64,000 bases of DNA from Hypomesus transpacificus (taxonomy: Eukaryota > Chordata > Actinopteri > Osmeriformes > Osmeridae): the NCBI RefSeq assembly GCF_021917145.1, contig NC_061073.1, forward strand, positions 15,911,340 through 15,975,339, given 5' to 3'. Of this stretch, positions 14,201 to 25,300 are shown one piece after another. The notes beneath the pieces are model-generated. The model saw only the letters and a program-made list of their open reading frames with translations, was not told the origin of the DNA and did not search any database. The position numbers and the translations under genes were made by a program. Each line of letters begins with the position of its first letter. Within the stretch, counting starts at the first letter, position 1.

Positions 14201-17200
14201 GTACCAGTAGTTCCGCAAGGTATGTTCTGTGTAGTCACGCTAAAGGTTCTGTTTGCATTGTTGCTGCACATGTCCTGGAACGGGGCAATATACATTTTGG
14301 AGATGAGCAAAATTAGGTTGCAAATTACAATTCTCATTGATATTGGTATAAAAAATAATAATATGTACCTATGACATAAACCATTTCAGTATTTTAAAGC
14401 TCTCAACAGGCCGTGGTATTTGTGTATGTTAGTATGTTATAATATCACAGCTAATGGGTGTTGTTTGGCCTTTCGACCTGAGGCGAAGCTGTGATATTAT
14501 AACCAAATATCACGAGCTTGAAGTGAGCTATTGCTTTTACGAAATGGTCAAAAAGTATGTCAATATGAAAGTACCGATAATAGATACACATCAGAATAAA
14601 TAGTTTTTATAAATAAATTATAATGTTCTAAATAAATGTACAAAATAAACTGAACTTGAAGAATTAGATGTTCAATCAGATTGCTTGATTTGAGCAACAT
14701 GTTTGATAAACAGTATTATAGCCATTAGCCTACCTGTAGAAGTGTATATTCACAATTGCCATCGTAAGAGAAACTCCTGCCATCGAAAGTGATGTAATGT
14801 CCATCCCCATAAATGGCACAGGTCGCGCTACACTCATTTTGCGAACATTGCCAGTTTCTTCCCATGCAAACACTTTAAAATAAAAAAAACAAAAAGCAGC
14901 ATTAGAAATGTCAGGTCAGAGATGTGTAAGTCCTGTAGAACTTAATCTATTGTAAATTGCAGTACCAGACATTGCAGTCTTCTTGGATTACGTTTCCAGG
15001 CTGATAAATGACCCCGTTGTGTGAACAGGGACAATGTTCCTCCTCAGTGCAGCCACCGTTACCGTCAGATAAAAGGCCCTCAGGACACAAACAGCCTGAG
15101 ATGCATTCTTTACTGATCTGTAAAACAGAATGACAATTTCATTTGTAAACGGAAAACTTTACCCGGACAGTAGAATACTCAATGTTGTCATACTGCAGCC
15201 ATTTCAGCAGTTTTTGAAAAACATACGCATTCTGTTTGTGTTTGGCAGCTTTCCTGACATTCTGATCCCTTTTCATTGATTCTAGAACTTGAGCAGTTGA
15301 AGAACACCATTGGCTTGCTGCATGCTGAAGGGAATAATAGTTAGATTTCTTGGATTAAACATAGGCTGACATCAGATTTTTCACATTTTCAAACATAGGT
15401 GGGGTGGTAGTACATACATATTTGTTTTGTTGTTCCTGTACAGCTTAATTTCCCATTGTGGCAAAAGCTTGTTAAACACAAAGGACAAGATGACATGTTA
15501 CATTTTCAACACAATAAACTGCAGATTAAGAGAGACAAAGTGAAAACAATTTTAGGATTATGGAATTTAAAGATTTAACCCTTGTGCTGCCTTCGGGTTG
15601 CGACCACTTTACCCAATACAAAAACAAATAAAAAACCTTTTCATTTAACCTTAGCGCTGTGGGGGGTCTGAGACAGCCCGATGGTAAAAAAAAAATGCTT
15701 CACTTAATTTGTATGTGGTAAAGTTGTCGCAACACGACGGTGGGTCACAATGACCCGAAGATAACACAAGGGTTAAACACAGATTCAAGTATGTGACAGG
15801 TAGGTCCAGTCGTTTTCATTTACATATCAAGTGAACACACGAATGTTTTGGATGAACATGAGTCAACTCACCAAGTGGCCTCATACGTATTTAGTCTCTG
15901 CCCAGGGGACAGTGTTGTTTCTCTATAGTAGCAGGGGCATTCTGAGGCAGTCACACATGTTCCCTCTTCGTTCAAATAAGTTCCTTCGGCACAGCCACAC
16001 CCATCCACAGGCACAAAGTTTACCTCACATGCTGCATCGGTTTGGCTGAGAGATCGACAGGTGCGACCACAGCTTGTCATGCTGTAGTCATATATCATAG
16101 TTCCGGGGCAGTGTGACACATAACCACCTAATGAGTGAAGTGTAGTATTCAATATTTTGGTTCTGTAAATCAAAGTTTTGTACTATGAAAACATAAACAA
16201 TAAAATAACTCACCACAGGTGGTGTTTCTCCATCCTTGTAGGATGACACCAGCCGCAGCACACGCATGGACATAGGAGGAGACCGCTGCACACATGCAGT
16301 CCTCACTGTTTTCACAGGTACAGCTGTCGTACATGCAGTACTTTAAAGAAGTAAAGAAAACGTTGTAGACACACATACGCAAACCGGTGCAGATTTTGAT
16401 TTGAATCTGTAAAAAAATCTTTCAGAATTTAAAAATACGACTTACGTCCTCATAACGATTTGGATTCACTTTAGAATGACATTCAGAGAATATTCCGTTT
16501 TTTTGTGACAGCATGGAACACCAGTGTTTGGCATACTTTTCTGTAACAAAATTGTGACACAGCGAGATTAGTTATTTAATGTATTGGCAGAGAGTGGCCC
16601 GAGTATTAAGTTTTTTGTTCTACAGAGACTTAAACTACCTTTTTCAGAACTCATGGTGCAAGGATTTTGAAACATATTGGTCACATCAGGGCAGCTTGTT
16701 TCGGTCTTCCAAGTGTTTGCAAAAGTCACAGCGGTCCCCTCAATCATTCCATTTATTATTTTGAAATCATCGCTCTCAACGTCATTAAAATCTCCACAAA
16801 GGCCTGAATTAAGTGTATAAAAAAAGAAAATATAATGATTTGTCAAATACATAATGCATTCTGTAAAATATTATGTAACATTTTATTTAAATAAAAAAAC
16901 ATACCCTTCATTTTCCCTTTGTGGGAAACATCAGCGGAGATATAGACCTGCATCAATGGTACTAATTGAACCTTAAGACGAAGACCATAGTTTGTCTGTA
17001 CGACAATGTAGAATGTAGAGGGCTTGAAGATTGTTAAATTAGCTGTGAAAACAAGTTTCAGACTTCAGATTACTTGTCACTAAAATACAATATAAGTTCC
17101 TGGAAATCCATGGTACTCAAAAATACCCATCTTGATTACATAATTGAAGCAACTCACCTATCAAAAGAGGCAATGGAGAAAAAAGCTTATTGACAAAGAC

Positions 17201-20200
17201 TTTTCCACTTGCTTCAATCAAAACCATCTGCAATTAATGAATGAACTGAAATTGTCACTTCAATCACCCAACGTATGCTAATATTAGAACATATAGGTGC
17301 TGATGGATGGAATATTCTTACCATATCCCCTTGTGTAACCAAAGTCACTGACTTCAGGCAAGTTTCAATGTTAGACTTTCCACATTTTACTATGTCACCA
17401 ACGACGATGAAATCCTGGCCCTTGGTTTGCTAAGTACAAGGTTTAGGGGGTGATAAGTAAATATTCTGATAAAAAATATCATGCCTCAGTATGATGCTGA
17501 ATAAAAATATAGTACAAACATATTTTTGCATTTGTATGTGTCCCTTACCTTTGACAGAACATAGGAGCAGTCTCCATGGAAAGTGTAGTCTTGGCCATCA
17601 TAGGTGGTGATGTGAGAACCTCCCTTTATAGAGCAGGTGCCTGTACAGGCCAGATATTCACCACTCCACTTGCCATTACCGCAGGTACTAACAGAGACAT
17701 TCAATCAGTTTAGTCTGCCAATCTAATGCAAGTGCCCACACAATGTATTACTGCAAACACTTATTGAAAATGTTATAATTATTACAATTTTTGGCAGGTT
17801 ATTGAGTATGATTCTCCAGGACTGTAAGACTTTCCATTGTGGAGGCAGGAGCACCGGTTTACAGGAACACAACCATGCTGACTAATGTCATCATAGACCG
17901 TTCCTTTGAGAAACAATGAATGAATCAGTTCTCGGATATGTTACGATGGCTTTGACTGTTAAAAAATGCAATCTGCTACAACATTAGAAGTACTGTGTAT
18001 ATTGAATCTCATTTATTTAATCTCATGTTTTACTGAAATACCAGGGGCCGGTTGCCCAAAACACCCCTTAAGTAAATACCTTACCTAAGGAGAAATGTAC
18101 CCCTAAGTGTCATAATTAAGGAAAAAGGTTAAGGTGTTTGTGCAACCGGCCCCAGCATATGAACATTTGTAATATTTAGCGTATGGTGTTGCATGTCTGT
18201 CAAGCAGCTCACTTTTTAAGATCTACCTTGATATATGAAGTAGGGTCCACTATGCAGTAATTCAGTATATTAACTATATTACTGTTTAAATTATTTAAGG
18301 AAGGAAGCAATTTACCAGCAGGACAAAAGCAGCCATCAATGCAATGGTCTTCACACAAGTTGTGTCTGTGTTGGTTGCTGCAGGAGTCAGTGCAGGCATT
18401 GCCACATTCCTGGTACTCCAAGTTCAGAGGACATGTTTTTGCTGTTGAACACAGAGATAATGTAAAGAAAATGTATACTGTATCATATGTCATTGTGTGT
18501 AAATATCTGCAGATTAACCTACAATCATTTAGCAAATTTAACAGGCATTAAGTAATATTTGGAGTTTTAACTGTATTTACATTTAGTCATTTAGCAGCTG
18601 CTCTTATCCAGAGCGACTTACAGTAAGTGCCTTGCCCAAGGACACAACGTAATTTTGCACGGCCGGGAATCGAACTGGCAACCTTCAGATTACTAGCCCT
18701 ATTCCCTAACCGCTCAGCCACCTGACTCCCTAGTATACACATAGAAAAGGGATCCTGTTCTTACGGCAGAGATGTGCGGTCTTCCAGTTTGGGGGTTTCC
18801 CCCCTGTATGGGCACACTGGCGGGAGTACTCAGACAGGGTTAGACACTGACAAGAGACATTTTTACTGGTACAGTAGCACAAGTCTATCTCACAGGCCTT
18901 GATAAAGGACTTTGTGTCTATCACGTCTCTGCAGCTGTTGAAGCCAGGATCCGACAGCAGGTGCTCGCATTGTCCTGTCTGCAAAATAAGTCAGGGTGGA
19001 CATATTCAAAATACTGGAACTATTCCTAGATGGAAGTCAATGACTGAGATTCTGCTCAGGCCAGCTCAATTCTAAGCACCTGATTTTCACATTTCAGTTG
19101 AGACGGAGGAGAGCCTTCCTTGCAGGTTTCCTCGAAGCTGTCTGCTTTCCACTTTCCACCATAAAGTTCAAGGTTTGGGCGGTTATCTGAGAAGAAAAAC
19201 TTCTAACGTTTATTATTAACATTTGATAATGACACTTTTCTCTGGCTTGATTTCAGTCTTTTTTTACCATTGTCTGGGACCATTTCATTGGTTTGAACCC
19301 CATTGAAGTCACCACACAGTCCACAAGTCTGATTCCTGAATTTGGTGTTCATTTCAACCTTATAACAAATGGATGAAAGGGTTTTAACTCACATTTTGTA
19401 CAGGAATAACATGTATATTTTTTTTTACATCTATTACTTGACTAAGCCATTTAAGATCAAATATCACCCTCCACCCTTGCTAAAATGCGGTTTAATAACC
19501 CTTTGAGAAATTAATTGTACCCCCTTGTGGTACACTCTCAGGGCAGTGGGCATCATAAGCAAACCTACCCAGAGGGCATCATCTTCATTCCACATGACGA
19601 CAAAACCTAACTTTGCCGTGATCTTGATGTAAGATTGTGCCTTGACAATCAACAATCCAGACTGACTAAATGGAATGGTGACTCTAGTGAAAGATCAGAA
19701 CAAAACGATTGATGAGTGTAACCAACATCATAGGTTAATAATATGTTTAATTGGATATCATTGGATATTGGATATCATTGGATATTGGATATCATTGGAT
19801 ATCAGCTTCTGTGTTTGGCTACCTGCAATGCTTTGGGGCTATCTTGTTGTTATTATCAGTGACCTATGCACTTTGTAAAGCTCTCTCTTGGAAGTCGCTT
19901 TGGATAAAAGCGTCTGCTAAATGAATAAATGTAATGTAAATGTAATGTAAATGTAATGTAAATGTAATTTAATCATTCCTTTCTTTATTTGAACAGACCA
20001 TTTCACACACACCTTTTCTCATCTACACTGACTGAGTTGTTGGACAGCTCCACCAAGGTCCCTTCCAGCTTTATGGTGACCTTGTTAATGATGGGATGAT
20101 CATTCACTTCCCCACGCTGTAGCTGGATGTAGAACTCCTCATAATCACTCTTGCACAGGGAAGTCAGGACGTAGTTACAAGAAGAGGGAAGCTGGAAGAA

Positions 20201-20504
20201 ATCTCCATCAAAGGTCTTGAAGTGGTAGTACCCCCATGTGCTGCATACATGTCCACCGTCAGAGGAGAGAACTCCTAAAAAATGAAAATGATTTTTTTTT
20301 TTTCGTTCCCATATTTTCTTAACGCGTCTATTCGAGAATACAATCACAGATCATCCTTTCAACACTTTTTTAACATTTTACAACAGAGCTGGGTAATGCT
20401 TTTTATTCAAATACATGCATATGTAATTGAGCACACCAACCTTTCTGTGCAGCATATAATCCAAAACAGAGAGCAAGCCATGGTTTCATCCATCTAAGAG
20501 CCAT
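1670..20504 (-). CDS. gel-forming secreted mucin A (MUC5/MUC2 family), complete
   Basis: Secreted mucin expected to form disulfide-linked polymers in surface mucus. About 47 exons are readable. The start ATG at 20504 opens a signal peptide ([16 protein letters not shown]). Then come D1 (about 20274-18316), D2 (17903-15872), D'/D3 (15471-12389), two VWC-like exons (12092-11744), one giant PTS/CysD exon (11617-6221), and D4 with its C8 and TIL parts (5788-3422). VWC domains and a cystine knot follow, ending in TECDKNI and a stop at 1670. D1 and D3 carry CGLC; D2 has GLCGDFN. D4 carries GDPH. The module before the PTS exon ([15 protein letters not shown]) resembles human MUC5AC/MUC5B more than MUC2, so a muc5-type gene is most likely. 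Length is about 3,900 residues by rough summation. Most exon borders are approximate by a few bases. Confidence 0.92.
2364..5788 (-). other. mucin A D4 and VWC region exons
   Basis: About fifteen exons. D4 begins in the exon at 5521-5277 with [17 protein letters not shown]8 exon (4530-4356) reads [19 protein letters not shown], followed by TIL and VWC exons with typical CxxCxC spacing such as [15 protein letters not shown] near 3550. This is the C-terminal assembly region of the mucin. The order matches mucin B exon for exon. Confidence 0.85.
5494..5505 (-). other. GDPH motif in mucin A D4
   Basis: These 12 bases encode Gly-Asp-Pro-His in the first strand of D4. In human MUC2 and MUC5AC this sequence undergoes slow autocatalytic cleavage between Asp and Pro at low pH, leaving a reactive anhydride. 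Presence of the motif is read directly; cleavage in this protein is inference. Confidence 0.85.
7070..10640 (-). repeat. two tandem 1788-bp in-frame segments in mucin A
   Basis: The sequence at about 7051-8838 recurs at 8839-10626 with a constant offset of 1788 bases, exactly 596 codons. Each copy holds one [21 protein letters not shown] CysD, a run of 59-residue repeats, and one SLCKWS-type CysD. The two copies differ at few positions, for example Val versus Lys in one STVxTPSE repeat. Confidence 0.88.
11322..11595 (-). repeat. 15-bp minisatellite at the start of the mucin A PTS exon
   Basis: About 18 copies of a 15-base unit (plus-strand form GTTGTAACTGTTGGA, with GTCGGA and GTCGTA variants). 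On the coding strand each unit encodes five residues of the [10 protein letters not shown] type. The array is in frame with the rest of the exon. No ATG occurs in it, so a search for ATG-started frames would miss it. Confidence 0.9.
12842..13024. mobile_element. TTAA-flanked inverted-repeat element (MITE-like) in a mucin A intron
   Basis: About 180 bases bounded by TTAA on both sides (12842-12845 and 13021-13024). The ends are inverted: AAAGGAGACAT at the left and ATGTCTCCTTT at the right. No coding capacity. TTAA target sites fit piggyBac or Kolobok-type non-autonomous elements; the superfamily is inference. Confidence 0.65.
13425..13470 (+). mobile_element. fragment of tRNA-derived SINE head
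   Basis: The stretch TCAGATGGCTGAGGGGTTAG followed by TTAATCAGAAG matches the start of the SINE seen complete at 45008-45206. Only the A-box half is left; the B box and tail are missing. Confidence 0.5.
14409..14527. mobile_element. palindromic MITE-like element in a mucin A intron
   Basis: A perfect 17-bp inverted repeat (GTTATAATATCACAGCT at 14437-14453, its complement at 14488-14504) encloses a 34-base loop. Weaker outer complementarity extends between TGGTATTTG and CAAATATCACG. No coding frame. It could be a foldback transposon remnant; the target duplication was not resolved. Confidence 0.45.
15575..15776. mobile_element. piggyBac-like MITE with TTAA target sites in a mucin A intron
   Basis: The element is flanked by TTAA at 15575-15578 and 15773-15776. 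Its termini are inverted (CCCTTGTGCTGCCTTCGGGT at the left; GACCCGAAGATAACACAAGGG at the right, with a short interruption). About 194 bases lie between the TTAA sites and encode nothing. Ends starting CCCTT with TTAA duplications are typical of piggyBac-derived non-autonomous elements. Confidence 0.7.
18044..18153. mobile_element. 110-bp foldback element in a mucin A intron
   Basis: Terminal arms GGGGCCGGTTGC and GCAACCGGCCCC are perfect inverse complements, followed inward by AAAACACC/GGTGTTT. The interior (CCTTAAGT, TTAAGG) is also self-complementary. The whole unit can fold into one hairpin, typical of short MITEs in fish. No clear target-site duplication was found. Confidence 0.6.
18556..18735 (-). 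mobile_element. tRNA-derived SINE (V-SINE-like), copy 1
   Basis: Read on the minus strand it has a tRNA-like head with A box (GTGGCTGAGCGGTTAGGG) and B box (GGTTCGATTCC). Next come CCTTGGGCAAGGCACTTAC and the conserved block GTAAGTCGCTCTGGATAAGAG, ending in TAAATGACTAAATGTAAAT. It lies in an intron of mucin A. Similar copies occur at 45008, 51730 and 63868. Confidence 0.75.
19752..19804. repeat. short tandem repeat (ATTGGATATC-type)
   Basis: Alternating GGATATCATT and GGATATT units, about five copies, in a mucin A intron. It directly precedes a SINE tail. Confidence 0.6.
19880..19972 (+). mobile_element. SINE tail with TGTAAA microsatellite
   Basis: Contains GTCGCTTTGGATAAAAGCGTCTGCTAAATGAATAAATG in pieces, the conserved 3' core of fish V-SINE-like elements, followed by about five ATGTAATGTAA repeats. 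The tRNA-like head is missing, so this is a 5'-truncated copy. Confidence 0.6.
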
Positions 20505-21374
20505 CCTTATGATGTCTGATGCCCCAAGACTGATGAATAGACTTGCTACTCTGTGGAATATATACTGTCATCCAGACATCCTTGTCATACCTGTTTTTTG
20601 TATTTATCCAGTCTTCATCTGATGCAACTAACACATGGGTTAACCCCTCATGGCGTACTTGATGTAGATTGATAAGATCCAGATGGAATATGATAAGCTC
20701 TTCTATTGTGGCAGAAGTTTACTCTCAGTGGTGTTCCTGGTAATCTTTGTGTACCTTAAGAAGAAACTGATGAACCAACTGTTCAATTGAATTGGAGCGA
20801 ATGTGGTTTAATGCTTGTGGTTCACCACATTTTCTGAAATGAGGATCAATTTATTGACACTTTATTTCTGCTTAGCAGAATGTTTGAGTTTCAACAGCTG
20901 TTCAAACTAGGAAACTCCCTTCTCGTTTCATTGTAAAGGAAGTTTTTAACAATAATCATGTGTCAAATATTGACCAATGGGATGATGAAAACATAACATC
21001 TTAAGCTTTTACTGTCAATCAATGCTATATCATACTATATTTAATGTACAGTTAATACATTTGTTTACATTTGATATAATAATTGTAAGATCACAACTTA
21101 TTAAAGAATATAAAATATGGAATATTTAATATTTTGTGATTGATTTGGAATATTTACGAAGCAGCTCACTTTTTATGTGCAGGAATATATAAAGTAGCAT
21201 CCACTAAGCAATAAAACAGTTTATTAACCACATTACTGTTTTGTAGTGTTCAATAAGGGAAGGAATTTACCAAATCAAAGTTAAACACTGCCTTTATGGG
21301 AAATAGGTCCTTAATACAGTATAATGTCAGTATTCAGAAGTAGAAACATGAACGGGTGATTTTTTTCAGATGCA
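20505..21374. other. intergenic spacer between mucin A promoter and mucin B 3' end
   Basis: About 0.9 kb separates the mucin A start from the mucin B poly(A) signal. It holds the mucin A core promoter at its left end and AT-rich sequence otherwise. The phrase at 21160-21265 (GCAGCTCACTTTTTATG, AAGTAGCATCCACTA) resembles the mucin A intron at 18205-18310, suggesting an old local duplication. No exon was recognised. Confidence 0.55.
20558..20564 (-). promoter_or_regulatory. TATA box of mucin A
   Basis: Minus-strand TATATA lies about 55 bases before the mucin A start codon, so the 5' UTR would be only about 25-30 bases. Mucin B has a TATA box at the same distance from its start. Confidence 0.6.
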
Positions 21375-21380
21375 TTTATT
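21375..21380 (-). terminator. poly(A) signal of mucin B
   Basis: Minus-strand AATAAA about 117 bases after the mucin B stop codon. Confidence 0.65.
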
Positions 21381-21496
21381 AAGATAAAAAGATTTGAGTT
21401 CTACATTTCAAATATAATCTATAGTAGATAACAGGTAAGGGTCTAGGGTAGACAACTTAAAGTAAAAGTAAAGTGGTGGGGGAGTCGCAGTCCCTT

Positions 21497-22308
21497 TCAG
21501 ACCAATCTTAGACTCCGGCCCTTGCGGAGAAGCCCTCTGCCAGCACCGTTGCAGTCAGTGTGGCTGCAGCTACACTCCTCCACGTGCATGTATGTGTAAG
21601 GAACCTGGTCTCCATTCAGGCACTGCAGGGTAACAGTACGGTTGGAAGAGCGCAACTCCTTGCAGCAAGCGCAGGACTGCTGCATGATGGCAGCCACCTC
21701 TGAGTACCTGCAACACAGAGAGATGGGAAGGGGTTCACACATAGGTATGAAGTTGACTCACTGTCACTATCTTTAGTATGCAAGAAACGGAAATCTATTT
21801 GTGTCACTGATATCTTACCTATCTATAATTCAAGGAATCGGTGTGTGTATCACCTGCTTCGTCAAGGGCACTGTGCACTATCAATCTATAGTTCCAAGAA
21901 TATGTGTGTGTCTTTCTCACTGACATCACTGTCTGCATCACAGGCACTATGCCCTTGTTAATATTGATTTATAGTGCTTGTTAAATGTGTGTCTTACTTG
22001 GTGAAAGTGTTGCAGGCTCCTTCACAGTAAGGCATGTCCACTTCCTCCACAGACTGGCATCCCTTGTAATTGATGCGGGTTTGCTTGCTTCCTATCTTAC
22101 AGGCCTTATCCTTCTCCTGACCTGTTGGAGAACAAGAAAAAAAATTATTTTTGTGGACATTTTTGTATTTTAAATATGACTGAATATCATTCTTATCTTG
22201 TGACACCGCTTGTAGATGTTTTGAACAGAACTCATGTACAAAACAAAAAGAATAAGAAAATCCTACTCACAAATTTTACAGCAACCATTTGCTGCTGTCT
22301 GTATTGAA
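21497..22308 (-). other. mucin B C-terminal cystine knot exons
   Basis: Exons at about 22308-22271, 22122-22000 and 21708-21497 encode the CTCK dimerisation domain. The reads are [21 protein letters not shown], in parts, then [15 protein letters not shown] and [11 protein letters not shown] 16-residue basic tail follows the last cysteines and is absent from mucin A. Confidence 0.87.
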
Positions 22309-25300
22309 TCCTGTTGTGTGGCAGAAATAAAAGTTAAGTACTTTTTACATCCAGATTTTTCTAGCAATGCAAATTGGAATTGTTGCATGTTTACAATATA
22401 TACCGGTTGGCAGTTGCTCTGCTGGAATGGAGGACACTGGATCTTGGAGCGGGTGGTTACATAGGTCGCACCATTCCTAAAGCAACTGTAACTTTCACAT
22501 GTATTGCCAGACATTGACCAGACATCTCCTGGCTGGGTGGGCACAAACACACAGACACACGTTCAGTGTTTAAGCAAAGTTAGATTAATAACTACTCAGA
22601 ATTCTGGTACTCTAACTCTAAACAGGTAAGGACGATTACCTTCAGCAACTTGTTGGTTCCATTCATTTTGAGGATACAGTGTGTCTGCAAACACTTCCCA
22701 CAGCATTCATCTGAGTCAGTCTCAATATACTCATATCCCTGGGAGAAGAACACAGTGAGACTCCGTTGACAGAGATAACTTATATCTTCACAGTTTCATG
22801 CTTCAAAATATCACTAGGAGCAATCAATATTCTCGTTCTTACCAGATCACAGCTTTTATTACATTCTGGAAAGTGACAGACTATTTTTAACAGGCCATCG
22901 ACGTTCTCCTCCCTCGTACAAGTACAGTCTTGACATTCTACCACTGGTACTGAGGCATCAGGCTAGGAACAGAAAAAACATATGAAATGTGTAAATGGAA
23001 CTCAAAATATTTAGCATTATAAAACTATTCTCATGTACAAATTGATTTTTTAGATTGAGTGTTTATGCTGTTATTACCTGGTATTCCATCATTTTGTGCA
23101 CACAAACTCTTTTAGGCTCTGGTATAAGGAGACAGAGACACTCACAATGAAATAACAGGGAATTCACAAACAGTGTTGTCCTTACTATAAAAACATTGGG
23201 ACAAGATATTCTTAAAGACAATACCACATTTGGTTTCTGGGCAGCATTTTCCTTCAGGCACTGAGACCATAGGCTTGAACCCAATCGGACAGTTCATGTC
23301 TTTAGCTGGACAAGTACTGCTGACACACTCTGTGGAAAAAGCAATTGCACATATATTCTACTGTCTGAAGTGTATAGGTTGCGCATCATTATGTGAGAGA
23401 ATTTGTGAGAATGAATAGAGTCTGAATAAGTCTTACCGCAAGCGAGGCTAAAGCAGCAGGAGTCTGACGGGTTAGTCTGGTTGACAAGGATGAACCCTGG
23501 ATCAGTGCAGGTGGCTACAGGGGACTCTGGACAAACCTTAGGCTTGCAAGTCACAGTCTTGGTGGATTTCTCACAAATGCAGTCCTGGCATTTGTACTGA
23601 AACCTCTCATTGAACTGTATGAAGAGTTGCAAATAAGCGGTTGATTTAATTTAATTCAATGTGACAAGAATGGTTACTATTAATTTCATTAAACCTTTCT
23701 GAATAGGTAGTCAATTGTTTTCCGTGTCATTAATTTACCTCTCGTGGTACACCTTCTGGATCAAGGCACCCTATGAAAACACGCACCACAATCAGTAATC
23801 AATTTTGCAAAATGCAATATCTTGTCAGAATCATCGATCATAAATGGGCCTATAACAGTTTTAGTTGGTTAAACATCATGGATGATATGATCAGAATAAT
23901 CTCAAAATGCTGCGTATACTTACCACATTTATCCACACACACTCGAGACTTTTTGTTAAACAACTTCATGCCATCTGGGCAAAAGCATCCCTCAGTTGTA
24001 AAATTCAAGTGGGTATCAGCAGGACTGTAAAAGGGAACTGTTGTATTCTGATCTGTTTTTTTTCTGAGCATTCATTTATTTGAAATAAAATCAACAGTAA
24101 TGGTTTGTCTCCCTGAATGACAACCATAAGAACGATGTGAATGCCCGGGAGACCTGATGCTTGATGTAAGCATGACTTGTAACATGTCAGACATGTAACA
24201 CTTACTTATCATCACAGGTAGGCTGCTCTGCAGGACCGCAGGGGTTGTAGACTTTGTCTGCCGGACATTCGCTGGCTGTTGGGGAAGGAAAAGAAAGTAA
24301 ATCGTTTCGGTTCATCTAAATTATAATAATTAATTACATTTACACTTTTCATTAAGATGACATGAACTACCATGTAACTGCATAGCAACACGTACAGCGA
24401 CAACATTGTAGGTCTATAGGAATAGCTATGTAAGTGTTAGGGTTGTAAATTATTACAAAAGTGTACAAAGACACACTGTGGGGGGAGGGATTAAAGGGGG
24501 TGTTGTAAAGGGGCAGTTGAAGATGGTTTTACCAAAATAGAATCAATGTAAGCCTCGCCTGAAAAGCCCAACTTCTCCCTTACCGAGTGTCACTTGTGTA
24601 ATAAATTGTACTGCTAAACGGTATGGAAGTATAACTACATAGCAGTTCTTGTGTAACTACAATGTTACTGTAGGAATAGCTATGTAGTTGCATGGTACTT
24701 AAACCTTAATATAAAATGTTGGCTAAATTATTAAATAAATAATTGTACAACACACTGACAGGAAGGGTTTTCTTACCACATATTTTGACGTGGTTCCTCC
24801 AGTGTAAGCAAACTCCAAACTGAATACAAGAAGCAGCATAAGTCTGCAAACTTGTGCACTCAACTGTTGGGTTGGATACATGGCAGCCATCAAAAACACA
24901 TCCCTCATAGAATTTGTCAGGTGAGACAAATGGATGGCATTCTTCAAACAAGCTGTGTAAATAAACCAGACAGAAAATCATGAGTAACAGACATTTCGAA
25001 GACACAATATGAAAAAAGGGGTTTACAATAGGGATGCACCGAATCCAGATTTTTGGGGTTCGGCCATATACCGAATCCACTGGTGAAGATTCGGCCGAAT
25101 CTGAAACCGAATGCCGAATCCTCCTCCCACCCTCAGCGCGTAGTGCAAGCGTAGGGTTCGGATTAGTTGAAAAAAATTCAAAGGTTCGGCCGAATCCGAA
25201 CCCCGTCAAAAAGCCCAATATTCGGCCGAAACCGAATCCTGGATTCGGTGCATCCCTAGTTTACAATATACACCTGTGGCATGGCATATTGTTGTTAAAC

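Larger units (their letters stand above)
12389..20274 (-). other. mucin A N-terminal D1-D2-D'-D3 exons
   Basis: About 25 exons encode three VWD-C8-TIL assemblies. VWD starts are visible as [14 protein letters not shown] (D1, near 20240), [16 protein letters not shown] (D2, near 17600) and [12 protein letters not shown] (D3, near 14800). Their CGLC or GLC motifs are near 19320, 16795 and 13780. C8 exons lie at 18980-18768, 16342-16213 and 13212-13053. In MUC2 and VWF this region drives pH-dependent packing and disulfide multimer formation in the Golgi and secretory granules. Confidence 0.88.

Noticed and set aside
18576..18735. Possible tRNA gene
   Set aside because: The A and B boxes belong to a SINE head; there is no full cloverleaf.
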